A DNA stretch of 64,000 nucleotides from UBA4744 sp963707435 (GCA_963707435.1 CAVPPF010000007.1:62001-126000), one strand, 5' to 3'. Counted from the stretch's first letter, positions 34,971 through 45,106 are shown. The notes: generated from the sequence alone by a model not told the origin. A program made the numbers and translations.

Positions 34971-36596
34971 ATGCTCGATGAGACCATGAGTCTGCAGAAG
35001 CGGGAAACTGAAGAGATGCTGCGGGCGGCCGTCGGAGCGGCCGAAGCTGCCAGCCGTTCCAAATCGCAGTTCCTGGCCGAAGTCAGTCACGAGATACGCA
35101 CTCAGCTGGCAGGCATCCTCGGCATGGCTCAGGTGACGCTGGAGACGAAGCTCACGCCGCAGCAACGTGAATATCTCGAATTGGTCACGTCGTCCGCAGA
35201 CGCACTCCTCACCGTGGTCAACGACTTGCTCGACCTGTCCAAGATCGAGGCAGGGCATCTCCAAGTAGAGGAGATGCCGTTCAGCCTGAGAGACAACCTG
35301 CGCGACACGGTGACTTCGATGCAGGTGACTGCAGAAGAAAAGGGCCTGGGACTCGATCTGACCATCGCCGACACCGTTCCCGACCGGGTTGTTGGAGACC
35401 CCGGCCGTCTGCGCCAGATAGTGATCAACCTGGTCTCGAATGCCATGAAATTCACGGAAGAGGGCGGGGTAGCAGTTTCGGTGGACTTGGCGGAGTCGCG
35501 TTCATCCGAATCCATCGTCCACGTCCAGGTCGCGGATACCGGCTCCGGCATCCCGCCCGACAAACTGGAGGCGATCTTCGAAGCCTATGAACAAGCCGGT
35601 GACGCCAACGGCAGGCGTTCTCTCGGGACGGGCCTGGGCCTGTCGATCTCGAGACAGCTTGTGCACATCATGGGAGGCGAGATCTGGGCCGATAGCGAAT
35701 TGGGGCAAGGCAGCACCTTCCACGTCACCCTTCCGCTGCAAATGAGCTCGGCGGATCTTCCGGCACCCGTCGCGCAGCGGCGATCCGACCTCGAGGGCCT
35801 GCCGATTCTCATCGTGGCGGACAACCAGATCAACCACGACAAACTGCTCAAAGCGATTGGAGCCACCGGCATGATGCCTGCCGCAGTGACAACTCCGGCC
35901 GAGGCACTGGTGGCCCTCAGCGAAGCCCGGGTGTCTGATCGACCTTTTGCGCTGACGGTGTGCGATCTCAATGGAGACGGCATGGAGTTTGCTCGCGTGC
36001 TGCGCGAGGACGCCACCCTGGCCTCGATGCATGTGATGGTGCTCACGGCGATGGGACAACGCGGAGATGCAGCGATGTGCCGGGACCTGAACGTGGCGGG
36101 TTACCTCACCAAGCCGATCCCGGCCGAAGACGTCCGGTTGGCGATCGAAGCCGTTATCGGGGGGCCGTCGCCGCTCGACCTCACCGTGCTCGTAACCAAG
36201 CACTGGCTGCGAGAACGACGCCAGCATCTTGACATCCTCGTCGTCGACGACAGTCCGACCCACCGCATGGTGGCCAAGAGACTGCTCGAGCGTCGCGGCC
36301 ACCGGGTGTCTGTGGCCGGGAGCGGAAGGGAAGGGGTCGAAACGTCACAGGCACACCGCTTCGACATCATCTTGCTCGATCTGTGGATGCCCGGCATGGG
36401 AGGCTTCGAGGCGGCGGCTGCCATTCGCGCGGCCGAAGAGCGAGGCGAGCGTGTTCCTATCATCGCGATGAGTGCGGACACCGTCTCGGAACTCACGGAC
36501 AACCTCGCCGATGCGGACATGGACGGCCTCATTGCGAAACCGTTCCAGGTTCCCCAGTTGCTCAGCACCATCGAGCATCTCCTCGCCAACGATTGA
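34971..36596 (+). CDS. Hybrid histidine kinase with two receiver domains
   Basis: A 541-residue soluble kinase without a recognisable sensor domain. A short coiled N-terminus leads to the dimerisation helix with the acceptor histidine in VSHEIRTQLAGILG. The ATPase domain follows (QIVINLVSNAMKF, DTGSGIP, GTGLGLSI). A first receiver has a weakened acidic pocket (IVADN), and a second, intact one has VVDDS, LLDLWMPGMGG and AKPF. Its kinase core and the segment VTKHWLRERR before the last receiver closely resemble the 1312-residue kinase at 16-20 kb, so they are paralogues. The ATG at 34971 is chosen because earlier starts would overlap the selenoprotein tail; the ribosome site is weak. Confidence 0.85.
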   Translation: MLDETMSLQKRETEEMLRAAVGAAEAASRSKSQFLAEVSHEIRTQLAGILGMAQVTLETKLTPQQREYLELVTSSADALLTVVNDLLDLSKIEAGHLQVEEMPFSLRDNLRDTVTSMQVTAEEKGLGLDLTIADTVPDRVVGDPGRLRQIVINLVSNAMKFTEEGGVAVSVDLAESRSSESIVHVQVADTGSGIPPDKLEAIFEAYEQAGDANGRRSLGTGLGLSISRQLVHIMGGEIWADSELGQGSTFHVTLPLQMSSADLPAPVAQRRSDLEGLPILIVADNQINHDKLLKAIGATGMMPAAVTTPAEALVALSEARVSDRPFALTVCDLNGDGMEFARVLREDATLASMHVMVLTAMGQRGDAAMCRDLNVAGYLTKPIPAEDVRLAIEAVIGGPSPLDLTVLVTKHWLRERRQHLDILVVDDSPTHRMVAKRLLERRGHRVSVAGSGREGVETSQAHRFDIILLDLWMPGMGGFEAAAAIRAAEERGERVPIIAMSADTVSELTDNLADADMDGLIAKPFQVPQLLSTIEHLLAND

Positions 36597-36770
36597 ACGC
36601 ACTGCCGAAGGACGAACCTTGCGTGTAGAGGCTTTCGGCCCTACCGGACGGCATGGTCCATCGGTCATCATGCTGCCAAGGAAACACCCCGATCGGCAGC
36701 GGCGCGGAGACCGGCGGCGGAATCCGATGCCAGAAGCGGTCAGTCGGGGTGCTTTCTCGGGTTTGGAGCC

Positions 36771-38052
36771 TCAGATCCGGCCGTCTCGACTCAACCAGCG
36801 TGAGAACCAACCGATGGCGCGCTCCGCAACGTCGGCAAGAGCGCCGCTCTCTTCGAAAAGGTGCCCGGCGCCGGGCACGATCGATACCTCGCAGTGCCCG
36901 GATAGTTCTTCTGCCGCGGCTCTGTTCAGATCGAGCACAGCCCCGTCGTGACTGCCGACAATCAGGAGGACCGGAGCCGTCACTTCGGGCAGGCGGCGCC
37001 CGGCCAGATCGGGTCGGCCACCGCGGCCGACGACCGCCTCGACGGGTTGGTCGATGCTGGCCACGAGAGCGGCGGCCGCGCCCGTGCTCGCCCCGAACAA
37101 CCCCACCGGAACATCCGGCAGTTCGGACGCAGCATTCAACCAGCCGACGGCAGACGTCAATCGGGATGCCAGGAGGTCGATGTCGAAGACATTGCCCCGG
37201 TTTCTTGCTTCTTCGTCGGTCAGGAGATCGAACAGCAACGTCGCGAATCCGGCTGCGTTGAGCGCGTCGGCCACTGCCCGATTGCGAGAACTGAGGCGGC
37301 TGCTTCCGCTTCCATGCGCGAAGACGACCATGCCGTGCATCCCGTCCGGCAGAGCCAGTACTCCGGGAAGCCTGCCGCCGGCGATGGGAACCCACACGTC
37401 GCCACCGGCCGGAGGTGGGTCCCGGAACTCTTCCAGCAGGCGGACCACCTCCTCGTCTTCGGTTTGGCGAAAGTCCTGGTACCACTGACCTACTGCGCCG
37501 AATCCCGCCGGTAGCTCGAGGGCGATGACCTCGTCGGCGTCCTCGAGGAGTGCCCCGGCCGTCTCGCGGGCGGAGACGGGGACGGCGAGAATCAGGCGGG
37601 CCGGCTTGCGTGCCCGCAGTGCACGCAACGCAGCGCGGCGGAGTGGCTCCGGTTGCCAGACCGTCGTCGACAACCACGGCGGTTCGACCGGCGACGGGTA
37701 CGGGATCCCGCTCGCCCCGATAGGCGTGAACCCGGCGATTCAGTTCCCCGGTCTCCCGGGTTTCTACCTCGGCCAACTCCGGTCCGGTTACATTCAACAG
37801 GTCGATCAGATGCTCGTTCAGGACGCGGATGCCGCCTTCGCTGATTGCTCCAACTCCCAGCTCCGGTCGACCGGGGGCGCCGAGCTTCCTCACGACCACG
37901 ACGTCGAGGGGCGCTCCGAGGACCCGGGCCACCTCGGCGGCCACAACGACACCACCGCGCGGCAAGCCGATGACCACCGGATCGGCGATCCCCTCCTCCG
38001 CGAGGCGTCTCCCGAGACGCCTGCCGGCTTCCATCCGGTCACGAAAAGACAT
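36771..38052 (-). pseudogene. Phosphoribosyltransferase / alpha-beta hydrolase fusion, frameshifted
   Basis: From the ATG at 38052 the frame encodes a phosphoribosyltransferase domain (IGLPRGGVVVAAEVA, VVRKLGAPGRPELGVGAI, then the PRPP loop VVVDDGLATGAT). At about 37638-37644 the homology jumps one base to the frame that reads RRAALRALRARKPARLILAVPV and PAGFGAVGQWYQDFRQ. It then continues into an alpha/beta hydrolase (nucleophile in GLFGASTG, acid in GSHDG, base in GAGHLFEE) ending at 36771. One extra C explains the break; without it a single fusion protein of about 427 residues would form. This fusion type is common in actinobacteria. It may be a real mutation, or an assembly error. Confidence 0.78.
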
Positions 38053-38164
38053 GGCCCCAGCTTGCCTGCCGGATGGGCAGACCACCAGGGCCGGATTGCC
38101 CATTGCAAGCCTTCTGCAAGTTGGGGTAGCTTGGGACGTGAGCCGAAATCAGGGAGGGGAACCT

Positions 38165-39112
38165 GTGAACTCACCCGCCGCCGTCCTCGTTTGCCGCGAT
38201 CTCCGAAAGTCGTTTGGTGACAATGCGGCCGTGAAAGGCGTTGGATTTCACATCGGCCAGGGAGAGACCTACGGACTGCTCGGTCCCAACGGTGCCGGAA
38301 AGACCACGACCATCTCCATGGTTACCGGCCTGCTCGAGCGCGACGGCGGTGAGGTGCTCATCGACGGTCAACCCCTGACAACGAGAAGCGTGGAGGCGCG
38401 ACGGGAAATCGGCCTCGTGCCACAGGATCTTGCGATCTACCCGGATCTGACGGCACGGGAGAACCTGGTGTTCTTCGGCAAGCTGTACAGCATGTCGGGC
38501 GCCGATCTCAAGAGACGCGTGGATGAGGTGCTCGAGATCATCGGCCTCAAGGACCGCGGGGACGACCGCACGGACGAATACTCGGGCGGCATGAAGCGGA
38601 GGCTCAACATTGGCATTGGCTTGCTCCACAAGCCCCGGTTGCTGTTGCTCGATGAACCAACCGTCGGAGTCGACCCGCAGAGCCGGAATGCCATTCTCGA
38701 AAGCGTCGAGCACTTGAGCGACGAGGGAATGGCCGTCCTCTACACCACGCACTACATGGAGGAAGCGGAAAGGCTGTGCGATAGGGTCGGAATTATCGAT
38801 CTTGGATTGATCAAAGCCGAAGGGACCCGGCGAGAACTCATACAGATGATCGGGCAACGCGACCGGGTTCGGCTCCAGGCCAGCGGGCCGTGCGAGGCCG
38901 GCGTGGAGGCGCTGGCGTCGCTACCGGTTGTGAAGGAAGCTGGTGTCCGGGATGGCGGTATCGAGATGCTCGTCGACGATGCAGGCACCTGGATCGCAGA
39001 GATTCTCGGCAAGGTGTCGGGAGCCGGAGTGAGCGTTTCGTCCGTCGATGTGGACGAACCCAACCTCGAATCAGTGTTCTTGCACCTCACCGGCCGCGCC
39101 CTTCGGGACTGA
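38165..39112 (+). CDS. ABC transporter ATP-binding protein (ABC-2 exporter)
   Basis: A 315-residue ATPase of the DrrA/CcmA-like exporter group. It has Walker A GPNGAGKTT near residue 43, the Q-loop VPQDLAIYPDLTARE, signature YSGGMKRRLN, Walker B LLLLDEPTVGVDPQSR and the H-loop TTHYMEEAE. The C-terminal extension of about 90 residues (with DEPNLESVFLHLTGRAL) is usual for the group. The GTG at 38165 has GGGAGGGG 5 bases upstream. It is followed after 2 bases by the first permease gene. The operon probably exports a lipid, drug or natural product, but the substrate is unknown. Confidence 0.92.
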   Translation: MNSPAAVLVCRDLRKSFGDNAAVKGVGFHIGQGETYGLLGPNGAGKTTTISMVTGLLERDGGEVLIDGQPLTTRSVEARREIGLVPQDLAIYPDLTARENLVFFGKLYSMSGADLKRRVDEVLEIIGLKDRGDDRTDEYSGGMKRRLNIGIGLLHKPRLLLLDEPTVGVDPQSRNAILESVEHLSDEGMAVLYTTHYMEEAERLCDRVGIIDLGLIKAEGTRRELIQMIGQRDRVRLQASGPCEAGVEALASLPVVKEAGVRDGGIEMLVDDAGTWIAEILGKVSGAGVSVSSVDVDEPNLESVFLHLTGRALRD

Positions 39113-39114
39113 TC

Positions 39115-40296
39115 ATGCGCCAGGCCTGGAACATCGCCGCCAAGGACCTCAAACTTCGATTGCGCGACCGCTCGGCTTTCATCGTGGGCATCATTGCTCC
39201 TCTTGGCCTGGCGGCGATCTTCAGTTCGATCTTCAACCCCATCGAGTCGTTCGATTTCACGGCAACGTACGCCGTAGTCGATCAGGATCGGGGTCTCGTT
39301 GCCGCCCAATTCATCGGTGCGCTGGATCAGTTTGCAGCGAGCAGTGGCGTCGAGATCGTGATGCTGACGAGCCGGGAAGAAGCGGTCGATCTCGTCGATG
39401 TGGAGCCGTTCAGTGGTGACGACGGCGCAGACGCGGCGTTTGTGATTCCCGCCGGCTTCTCCGCTGCGATCGGATCGGAGAGCGCGGTTGACATCGAGGT
39501 CATCAGCGGTCAGGGAGGAGTCGGGTCCGGCGTGGCAGTCGCTTTCGCAGAGCAGTTCGCCAGCGAGATGACCTACGCCCGAATCGCCGTTGCGAGCTTT
39601 GAGAACCTCGGAGGAGTCGATGATCGGTTCAACTCCGGGTTGCGGGCACTGGCGATACCTCCGCCTGTTTCCCTCCAGAACGTCGAAGTGGACAACAAAG
39701 AACTGGCCGGCAAGACGTTCTATGCGGCGGGACTCGCAATCTTCTTCCTGTTCTTCACCATTCAGTTCGGCGTGAACAGCCTCCTCGAGGAGCGTCAGGC
39801 CGGGACGCTCAGCAGGTTGATGGCCGCTCCGATGCACCGTTCGTCGATCATCGCCGGCAAAGCCATCATGGCGTTTGTCCTCGGCCTGGTCAGCATGGCG
39901 GTTCTGGTCATCGCCACTACGTTGTTGTTTGGCGCCGACTGGGGCAATCCGATTGGAGTGCTGTTGCTGGTCGTCGCCGGCATCTTCTCGGCCCTGGGGA
40001 TCATGGCGGTGGTGGCCGGCTTCGCCAAGACGGCCGAACAAGCCTCGAACTACTCTTCGATGGTCGCGGTCGTACTCGGGTTCCTGGGCGGGACGTTCTT
40101 CCCGGTCGGCCAGGCCGGGGGTCTGCTGGCCGACCTGCGCTTCATCACTCCCCACGCCTGGTTCATGCAGGGCCTGGGCGATCTTGCCGGAGGCAACCTC
40201 GGGGATATCTTCCCTGCGGTCGGGGCACTGACGCTCTTCGGCGTGGTAGCCGGGACGATCGGTCTGATGGGTTTGCGGAGGGGTCTCCAGCCATGA
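39115..40296 (+). CDS. ABC-2 type permease
   Basis: A 393-residue permease with the usual ABC-2 layout. It has one N-terminal helix after NIAAKDLKLRLRDRSAF, an extracytoplasmic domain of about 180 residues and five C-terminal helices (FYAAGLAIFFLFFTIQFGVNSLLEERQAGTL and onward). It starts 2 bases after the ATPase gene and overlaps the second permease by ATGA. The two permeases probably form a heterodimer. Confidence 0.9.
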   Translation: MRQAWNIAAKDLKLRLRDRSAFIVGIIAPLGLAAIFSSIFNPIESFDFTATYAVVDQDRGLVAAQFIGALDQFAASSGVEIVMLTSREEAVDLVDVEPFSGDDGADAAFVIPAGFSAAIGSESAVDIEVISGQGGVGSGVAVAFAEQFASEMTYARIAVASFENLGGVDDRFNSGLRALAIPPPVSLQNVEVDNKELAGKTFYAAGLAIFFLFFTIQFGVNSLLEERQAGTLSRLMAAPMHRSSIIAGKAIMAFVLGLVSMAVLVIATTLLFGADWGNPIGVLLLVVAGIFSALGIMAVVAGFAKTAEQASNYSSMVAVVLGFLGGTFFPVGQAGGLLADLRFITPHAWFMQGLGDLAGGNLGDIFPAVGALTLFGVVAGTIGLMGLRRGLQP

Positions 40297-41462
40297 AGGC
40301 CTTCACGATCGCCGGGACCAACCTCCGCCGCTTCCTCCGGGACAGGTCCAATGTGTTCTGGGTGTTCATTTTCCCGATTGTGCTGATTCTGGTCTTGGGG
40401 TCGGCCTTTGGCGGCTCATCCGATCCGCGGCTCGGGGTCTACGACGGGGGAGCAGGCCCGTTGTCCGCGGATCTGGTCGGCCTTCTCGAGCAACAGCCGG
40501 GCATGCAGGTGATCCGGTTTGCCTCGCAAAACGAGACGATTCAGACGGTCGAACGCGGCGAGGTAGAAGCGGGTCTCCTGATCCCGGGCACCTTCGACGC
40601 CGATCTTCGGGAAGGCGTGCCGATCTCCGTCGAGCTGGTGCGGCGCAGCGTGGACGATGCGCAAGGGATCCTCGGCAATGTGCAATCGGCCATCACGCAG
40701 CAGAGCATCATCCTGCGTGCGGCCGGCTTCGTCGAGTCGGAGGGAGTCGGCTCCTTCGCTCAGGGTCTCGACGTGGCGCAAAGCGCCGCCGCCAATGTTG
40801 CCGATGTCACCGTCACCGTCACCCAGGCTGGCGAGGCCGTCGGGTTCTTCGCCCTTGGTCGTTTCGACTCGAGCGCCCAGCAGCAAATGCTCCTGTTCGT
40901 CTTCCTCACCTCGCTGGCCGCCTCGGCATCTCTCATTCAAACTCGCAGGCTGGGCGTGGCGCGGAGGATGGTTTCCACACCCACGCCGGTCCGGACCATC
41001 CTGGTCGGCGAGGGCCTCGGCCGGTTTGCGATCGCCCTGCTCCAGGGCACGTTCATCATGGCCGGTACGCTGCTCTTCTTCAATGTGGATTGGGGCGACC
41101 CGCTGGGGGCCCTCGCCATCCTGATCGTGTTCTCGCTGGTCGGGTCGGGTGCGGCGATGTTGATGGGAGCCTTGTTCGAAAACGACCAGCAAGCCGGCGG
41201 CCTGGGTGTTCTCTTCGGACTGGGACTCGCGGCACTGGGGGGCTGCATGGTGCCCCTGATCATCTACGAGTTCTTTGCGCCGACCCTGTTCCAGATAGCC
41301 CACATCACGCCCCATGCCTGGGGCCTCGAAGCCTTCGACGCTCTCGTCATCGATAAGGGAACCCTGGTAGACACCCTGCCATATCTGGCAATCCTGGCCG
41401 GGTACGCGGCTGTGTTCTATCTCCTCGCTATCTGGCGGCTGCGGCGGGTCCTCACTCGCTGA
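40293..41462 (+). CDS. ABC-2 type permease
   Basis: A 389-residue second permease of the operon. It has the same layout: an N-terminal helix following TIAGTNLRRFLRDRSNVFWVF, a large extracytoplasmic part (about residues 45-190) and a five-helix C-terminal block beginning QQMLLFVFLTSLAASASLIQTRR. Its ATG overlaps the stop of the first permease (ATGA), giving coupled translation. It converges with plsB. Confidence 0.9.
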   Translation: MKAFTIAGTNLRRFLRDRSNVFWVFIFPIVLILVLGSAFGGSSDPRLGVYDGGAGPLSADLVGLLEQQPGMQVIRFASQNETIQTVERGEVEAGLLIPGTFDADLREGVPISVELVRRSVDDAQGILGNVQSAITQQSIILRAAGFVESEGVGSFAQGLDVAQSAAANVADVTVTVTQAGEAVGFFALGRFDSSAQQQMLLFVFLTSLAASASLIQTRRLGVARRMVSTPTPVRTILVGEGLGRFAIALLQGTFIMAGTLLFFNVDWGDPLGALAILIVFSLVGSGAAMLMGALFENDQQAGGLGVLFGLGLAALGGCMVPLIIYEFFAPTLFQIAHITPHAWGLEAFDALVIDKGTLVDTLPYLAILAGYAAVFYLLAIWRLRRVLTR

Positions 41463-41495
41463 CCGGTGCGCTCGCCCGGGGACAGGAGCGGGGCT

Positions 41496-43835
41496 TCAGA
41501 TTCCGGCGCGGCGAACGGCCCGGATTGCATCGATTGCCTTTATCCGCCGGAGCACCTCCTGAATCTCCACCGCGAACGCCTTGCGGTTGGCGCCGAGGTC
41601 CTCATCGTCGATGTCGAGGAGGTTTCGATTCTCAGCCAGGGCGAGCGCCGACTTGAACAAGACCTGGGAGATCGACTCCTCTGTGGCGATCTTCCGCTGC
41701 AGCCGGTATTGCTTTCCCAACCCGAGGCAACCGGCGATGAATCGGCGCTGGTCTACCTCCACGTAGGGAGAGTGGGCGTTGAGGCTGTCGGCGACGACCT
41801 GGTATGCCTCGAGGAAAGGTCGCAGCACCCAGGGGGCGGTCAGCAGGTCGAAGCACCGCAAGAGATCGAACGTCTCTCCGCCGTCGCCACCCAAGCGTTT
41901 TTCCCAGTTCGGGTCGGTCTGTGCCAGTTCCCCGAAGATCTCGTCACGGAAGGTGTCTTTGTCCGAGAAGAAGAACTCGAATTTGAGGAGATCGCGCAAC
42001 GCCATCACCTGCTCGGAGAACACGACCACACGATCCCCTGTCTCCGCTTCGGCAGCGGCCACGAGGGCTAGTTCGGTGATGGCGTCGTTCACGAAGAAGT
42101 GGATGACCGTGTTCCGGTAGTAGGCGGCAGCCAGATGCTGGTCGGGTCCGATCATGTAGACGGTCTCCGGGCCGGCCGCATACTCGGTCACGATGCCGTG
42201 CTCGACCAGCCGATCGACGACCAGTTGCACACCTTTCGGCGAATCCAGACGGATCGCCTCGGTCATGGGCAGGTTGCGCCGCGCCGCATAGTCGACCACC
42301 ACTCGCACCGCTTCGACGAGGTCCTCGCAGCGGAGGGCGTGATCCTCGTTGGCCAGCAGTGCAATCGTCACGAGCGACGTTGGAGTGATGGGAGTAACCC
42401 GGTTCACCCGCGCCATGGTTTCGAAAGCCACCTTGCGGACGGCCAGGCTCTGCTCGGAGTCCGAGGAAGCCATCTCATCGGCGAGGGAAATCGGCTCGCC
42501 GAACCGGACGTGAATGTTGCCGTACCTCCTGCGGAGCGAACGCACGGACTTCAAGAACCAGGAGAAGCTTTCCTTCTCTTTTGCCTTTCCGAGTTGCTCC
42601 GCGGCATACGAACCAACGTCCTGAATCTGGTCGTAGATGATCGAGGTTGGAACGAGGTAGACGTCGTCCGCCTTGCCGCGACGGAAACTGTCCGTCACGT
42701 ACGTGAGCATCCCGAAACGCGGAGGCAGGAGCTTGCCCGACCGTGATCTTCCCCCTTCGAGATACCACTCGAGGGGAAAGCGGTTGGCGATCAAGTAGTC
42801 GATATAGCTGCGCAGGACGAACTTGTAGACCGGATTGTCCCGGAACGTCCTGCGGATGAAGAAGACGCCCGTTCGCCGGACGATCGGACCAATCGGGAAG
42901 AAGTTCATGTTGATCCCGCCGGCGGTGTGGTTGGGAGGGGCATCGTTCTCCCAGAGGACGTACTGGAGGACGAGATGATCGAGATTCGACTTGTGAGATG
43001 GCAGAAACACCAGGGAACTCGTCTGTCCGAGCGTTGAGATCTCCCGGAAGGCTTCCGGTTCGTAGTGGATCGACCCGTAACCCTGCCGGTACAGCCAGTG
43101 GATGGCGTTGGCGACCAGGTCGATGGTGAAAGCATCGTGGGAGGCTGCAATCTCCCGAAGATACCGGGCGGCCCGTGCGAAGATTGAGTCCTCCGACTTG
43201 TCCATCTGGGCTGCGAACCGGACGATCCCCTCCCGGAACTCGCTGGTTCCCAGGATCTCCTGGTTGACGAACCTCGGGATCTTGTACCGGTTGCCCCGGA
43301 CGCGCCGTTCTGCCCGTTCCAGCGCCAGCCACGCCCGTCTGGCCACAAACTCGGACAGGCTGGACGACTCAACGCCGGTGCGCCAACGCGCCATGAGTTC
43401 CGTGGAACGAGCCGGTTCTCCAACCAGGATCTGGCACCGGTCGGGTGCGCGGGCCAGGATCAGATACTGGCGGAGCAGATCAGGGTCGCGAGGGTCGCCC
43501 AGTTTGAGGAGATCGGCGAGCCGGACCGAGCGAGTGCCGTCCCGGCGCGGCGCCAGCCAGGCAATGCGGAGAGGAACCAGCACCGGGTCGTCGATGCGTT
43601 CCATTCTGGATTCAAGGCCGGGATCGATACGGCAGCCCTGGCGCCGCCGCCGCGAAGCAGGAATGCATACGGAATCGACGGTGGCGTCGTCAGGCCGGGT
43701 GCGATCGATCCAAGCCTCCAGGAGCCTCCGCTCCAGGTTGCTGGATGCATCGATCAGAAAGACAACAGGGATGGTCTCCGCAACCGGCCAGGGGGGCTCT
43801 TCGACGAATGGAATATCAGTCTGGGACAACACCAT
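41496..43835 (-). CDS. plsB: Glycerol-3-phosphate 1-O-acyltransferase (PlsB type)
   Basis: A 779-residue membrane-associated acyltransferase that adds the first acyl chain to glycerol-3-phosphate. Catalytic block I is H281-KSNL-D286 in LPSHKSNLDHL, block II is GVFFIRRTFRDN, block III is YLEGGRSRSGK around residue 360 and block IV is VPTSIIYDQ. The length and order match the large PlsB family (about 800 residues) rather than PlsC. The ATG at 43835 is preceded by TAGAAT at 43844-43849, 8 bases away, suggesting a leaderless transcript. It is divergent from the hydrogenase operon. Confidence 0.92.
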   Translation of the reverse strand: MVLSQTDIPFVEEPPWPVAETIPVVFLIDASSNLERRLLEAWIDRTRPDDATVDSVCIPASRRRRQGCRIDPGLESRMERIDDPVLVPLRIAWLAPRRDGTRSVRLADLLKLGDPRDPDLLRQYLILARAPDRCQILVGEPARSTELMARWRTGVESSSLSEFVARRAWLALERAERRVRGNRYKIPRFVNQEILGTSEFREGIVRFAAQMDKSEDSIFARAARYLREIAASHDAFTIDLVANAIHWLYRQGYGSIHYEPEAFREISTLGQTSSLVFLPSHKSNLDHLVLQYVLWENDAPPNHTAGGINMNFFPIGPIVRRTGVFFIRRTFRDNPVYKFVLRSYIDYLIANRFPLEWYLEGGRSRSGKLLPPRFGMLTYVTDSFRRGKADDVYLVPTSIIYDQIQDVGSYAAEQLGKAKEKESFSWFLKSVRSLRRRYGNIHVRFGEPISLADEMASSDSEQSLAVRKVAFETMARVNRVTPITPTSLVTIALLANEDHALRCEDLVEAVRVVVDYAARRNLPMTEAIRLDSPKGVQLVVDRLVEHGIVTEYAAGPETVYMIGPDQHLAAAYYRNTVIHFFVNDAITELALVAAAEAETGDRVVVFSEQVMALRDLLKFEFFFSDKDTFRDEIFGELAQTDPNWEKRLGGDGGETFDLLRCFDLLTAPWVLRPFLEAYQVVADSLNAHSPYVEVDQRRFIAGCLGLGKQYRLQRKIATEESISQVLFKSALALAENRNLLDIDDEDLGANRKAFAVEIQEVLRRIKAIDAIRAVRRAGI

Positions 43836-43975
43836 TGCTTTCGATTCTATGGTCAAGTGGCCCGGTGTGCAGGATCGGGAACCTTGGTCCCCCTTCAAGG
43901 CTGAAAGCCCCTACGGTTCTTCGGGCCTGGTTCGATACCGTTTGAGCAGAGGGAGCCTCCCTCGCGAGGTGAGCC

Positions 43976-45106
43976 GTGAGCACCGCAGTTACGGTCGATG
44001 TCGGCGATTTCGATGAGCTTCTCGTCGCCCTGCGCTCCCGGGGTTATGACCCGGTCGGCCCGACCGTTCGCGATGAAACGATTGTCTACGACCGGATCGA
44101 AGGTCTCCGGGATCTGCCGGTCGGATGGACGGACGATCAGGAAGCCGGCACCTACCGCCTCGAGCGCCGGAAGGATGACGCACTCTTCGGTTACGTGGTC
44201 GGCCCGCACTCGTTCAAGAAGTACCTGTTTCCCCCCCGGCACACCCTGTTCACCCTCGAGAAGACCGCCGACGGGGTCAAGCTCGTCGACAAGGCCGAGC
44301 CGGTGCCACAGTTCGCCTTCATCGGGGTGCGTCCCTGTGAACTGGCCGCCATGAAAATCCAGGACCGCGTGTTTGGAACGGGGCCGTTCAGCGACCCGCA
44401 GTACGTGGACCGGCGGGAGCGGGCGTTTGTCGTGACCGTCAACTGCGTCGTGACGGGGGGGACGTGCTTCTGCGCCTCGATGGGGACCGGGCCGAGAGCA
44501 CAGGAGGGCTTCGACCTGGCCGTCACCGAGATCCTCGAGGCGAACAGCCACCGGCTCCTCGTGGAGGCCGGATCGCCTCGCGGCGAAGAAGTCCTTGCCG
44601 ATGTGCCCCACCGGCCTGCGGAAACCGGAGACCTCGCCGAAGCGGACCGGCTGCTCGAGGAGGCAGCAACCCGGATGGGTCGATCGCTCGATACCGAAGG
44701 AATCAAGGAGCTGCTGCTCGACCATCTCGAACACCCGCGCTGGGAGCGGGTGGGAGAGCTGTGCTTGACCTGCACCAACTGCACGATGGTGTGTCCAACG
44801 TGCTTCTGTGCCACGGTCGAGGATGCTCAATCCCTGGATGGTTCCACGGCGGAACGGATCCGGAGCTGGGATTCGTGTTTCACCAACGAGTTCTCCTACA
44901 TCCACGGTGGCTCGCTGCGAACCAGCCCGGCGGCCCGGTACCGGCAATGGATGACGCACAAGCTGGCTTCCTGGATCGATCAGTTCGGCACGTCCGGCTG
45001 TGTCGGATGTGGACGCTGTATTACCTGGTGTCCGGTGGGAATCGATATAACGAAGATCGCCGCGTTGATCCGCACAAGTGAGGAGAAGAAGCATGCTCTC
45101 GCCTGA
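43976..45106 (+). CDS. hyhB: Group 3b NiFe hydrogenase, beta (iron-sulfur) subunit
   Basis: A 376-residue electron-transfer subunit of bidirectional NADP-linked (group 3b, sulfhydrogenase-type) hydrogenase. Two 4Fe-4S sets are clear: C263, C266, C269, C273 (CLTCTNCTMVC) and C342, C345, C348, C352 (CVGCGRCITWC). The upstream region has GVRPCELAAMKIQD and CVVTGGTCFC, also typical. Electrons would pass between the small subunit and the diaphorase subunit. The GTG has GAGGTGA upstream. It is the first gene of a six-gene operon. The intergenic region to plsB holds an imperfect inverted repeat (CCTTG 43882-43886, CAAGG 43896-43900) of unknown meaning. Confidence 0.9.
   Translation: MSTAVTVDVGDFDELLVALRSRGYDPVGPTVRDETIVYDRIEGLRDLPVGWTDDQEAGTYRLERRKDDALFGYVVGPHSFKKYLFPPRHTLFTLEKTADGVKLVDKAEPVPQFAFIGVRPCELAAMKIQDRVFGTGPFSDPQYVDRRERAFVVTVNCVVTGGTCFCASMGTGPRAQEGFDLAVTEILEANSHRLLVEAGSPRGEEVLADVPHRPAETGDLAEADRLLEEAATRMGRSLDTEGIKELLLDHLEHPRWERVGELCLTCTNCTMVCPTCFCATVEDAQSLDGSTAERIRSWDSCFTNEFSYIHGGSLRTSPAARYRQWMTHKLASWIDQFGTSGCVGCGRCITWCPVGIDITKIAALIRTSEEKKHALA

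Noticed and set aside
36562..37640. C-terminal extension of the phosphoribosyltransferase in its original frame
   Set aside because: After the PRPP loop this frame becomes Arg/Gly/Pro-rich noise, whereas the next frame carries the expected continuation and a complete hydrolase.
43880..43900. DosR-type operator upstream of the hydrogenase operon
   Set aside because: The inverted repeat CCTTG...CAAGG and nearby GGGAACCTTGG do not fit the DosR box well. I only note it as an unexplained repeat.
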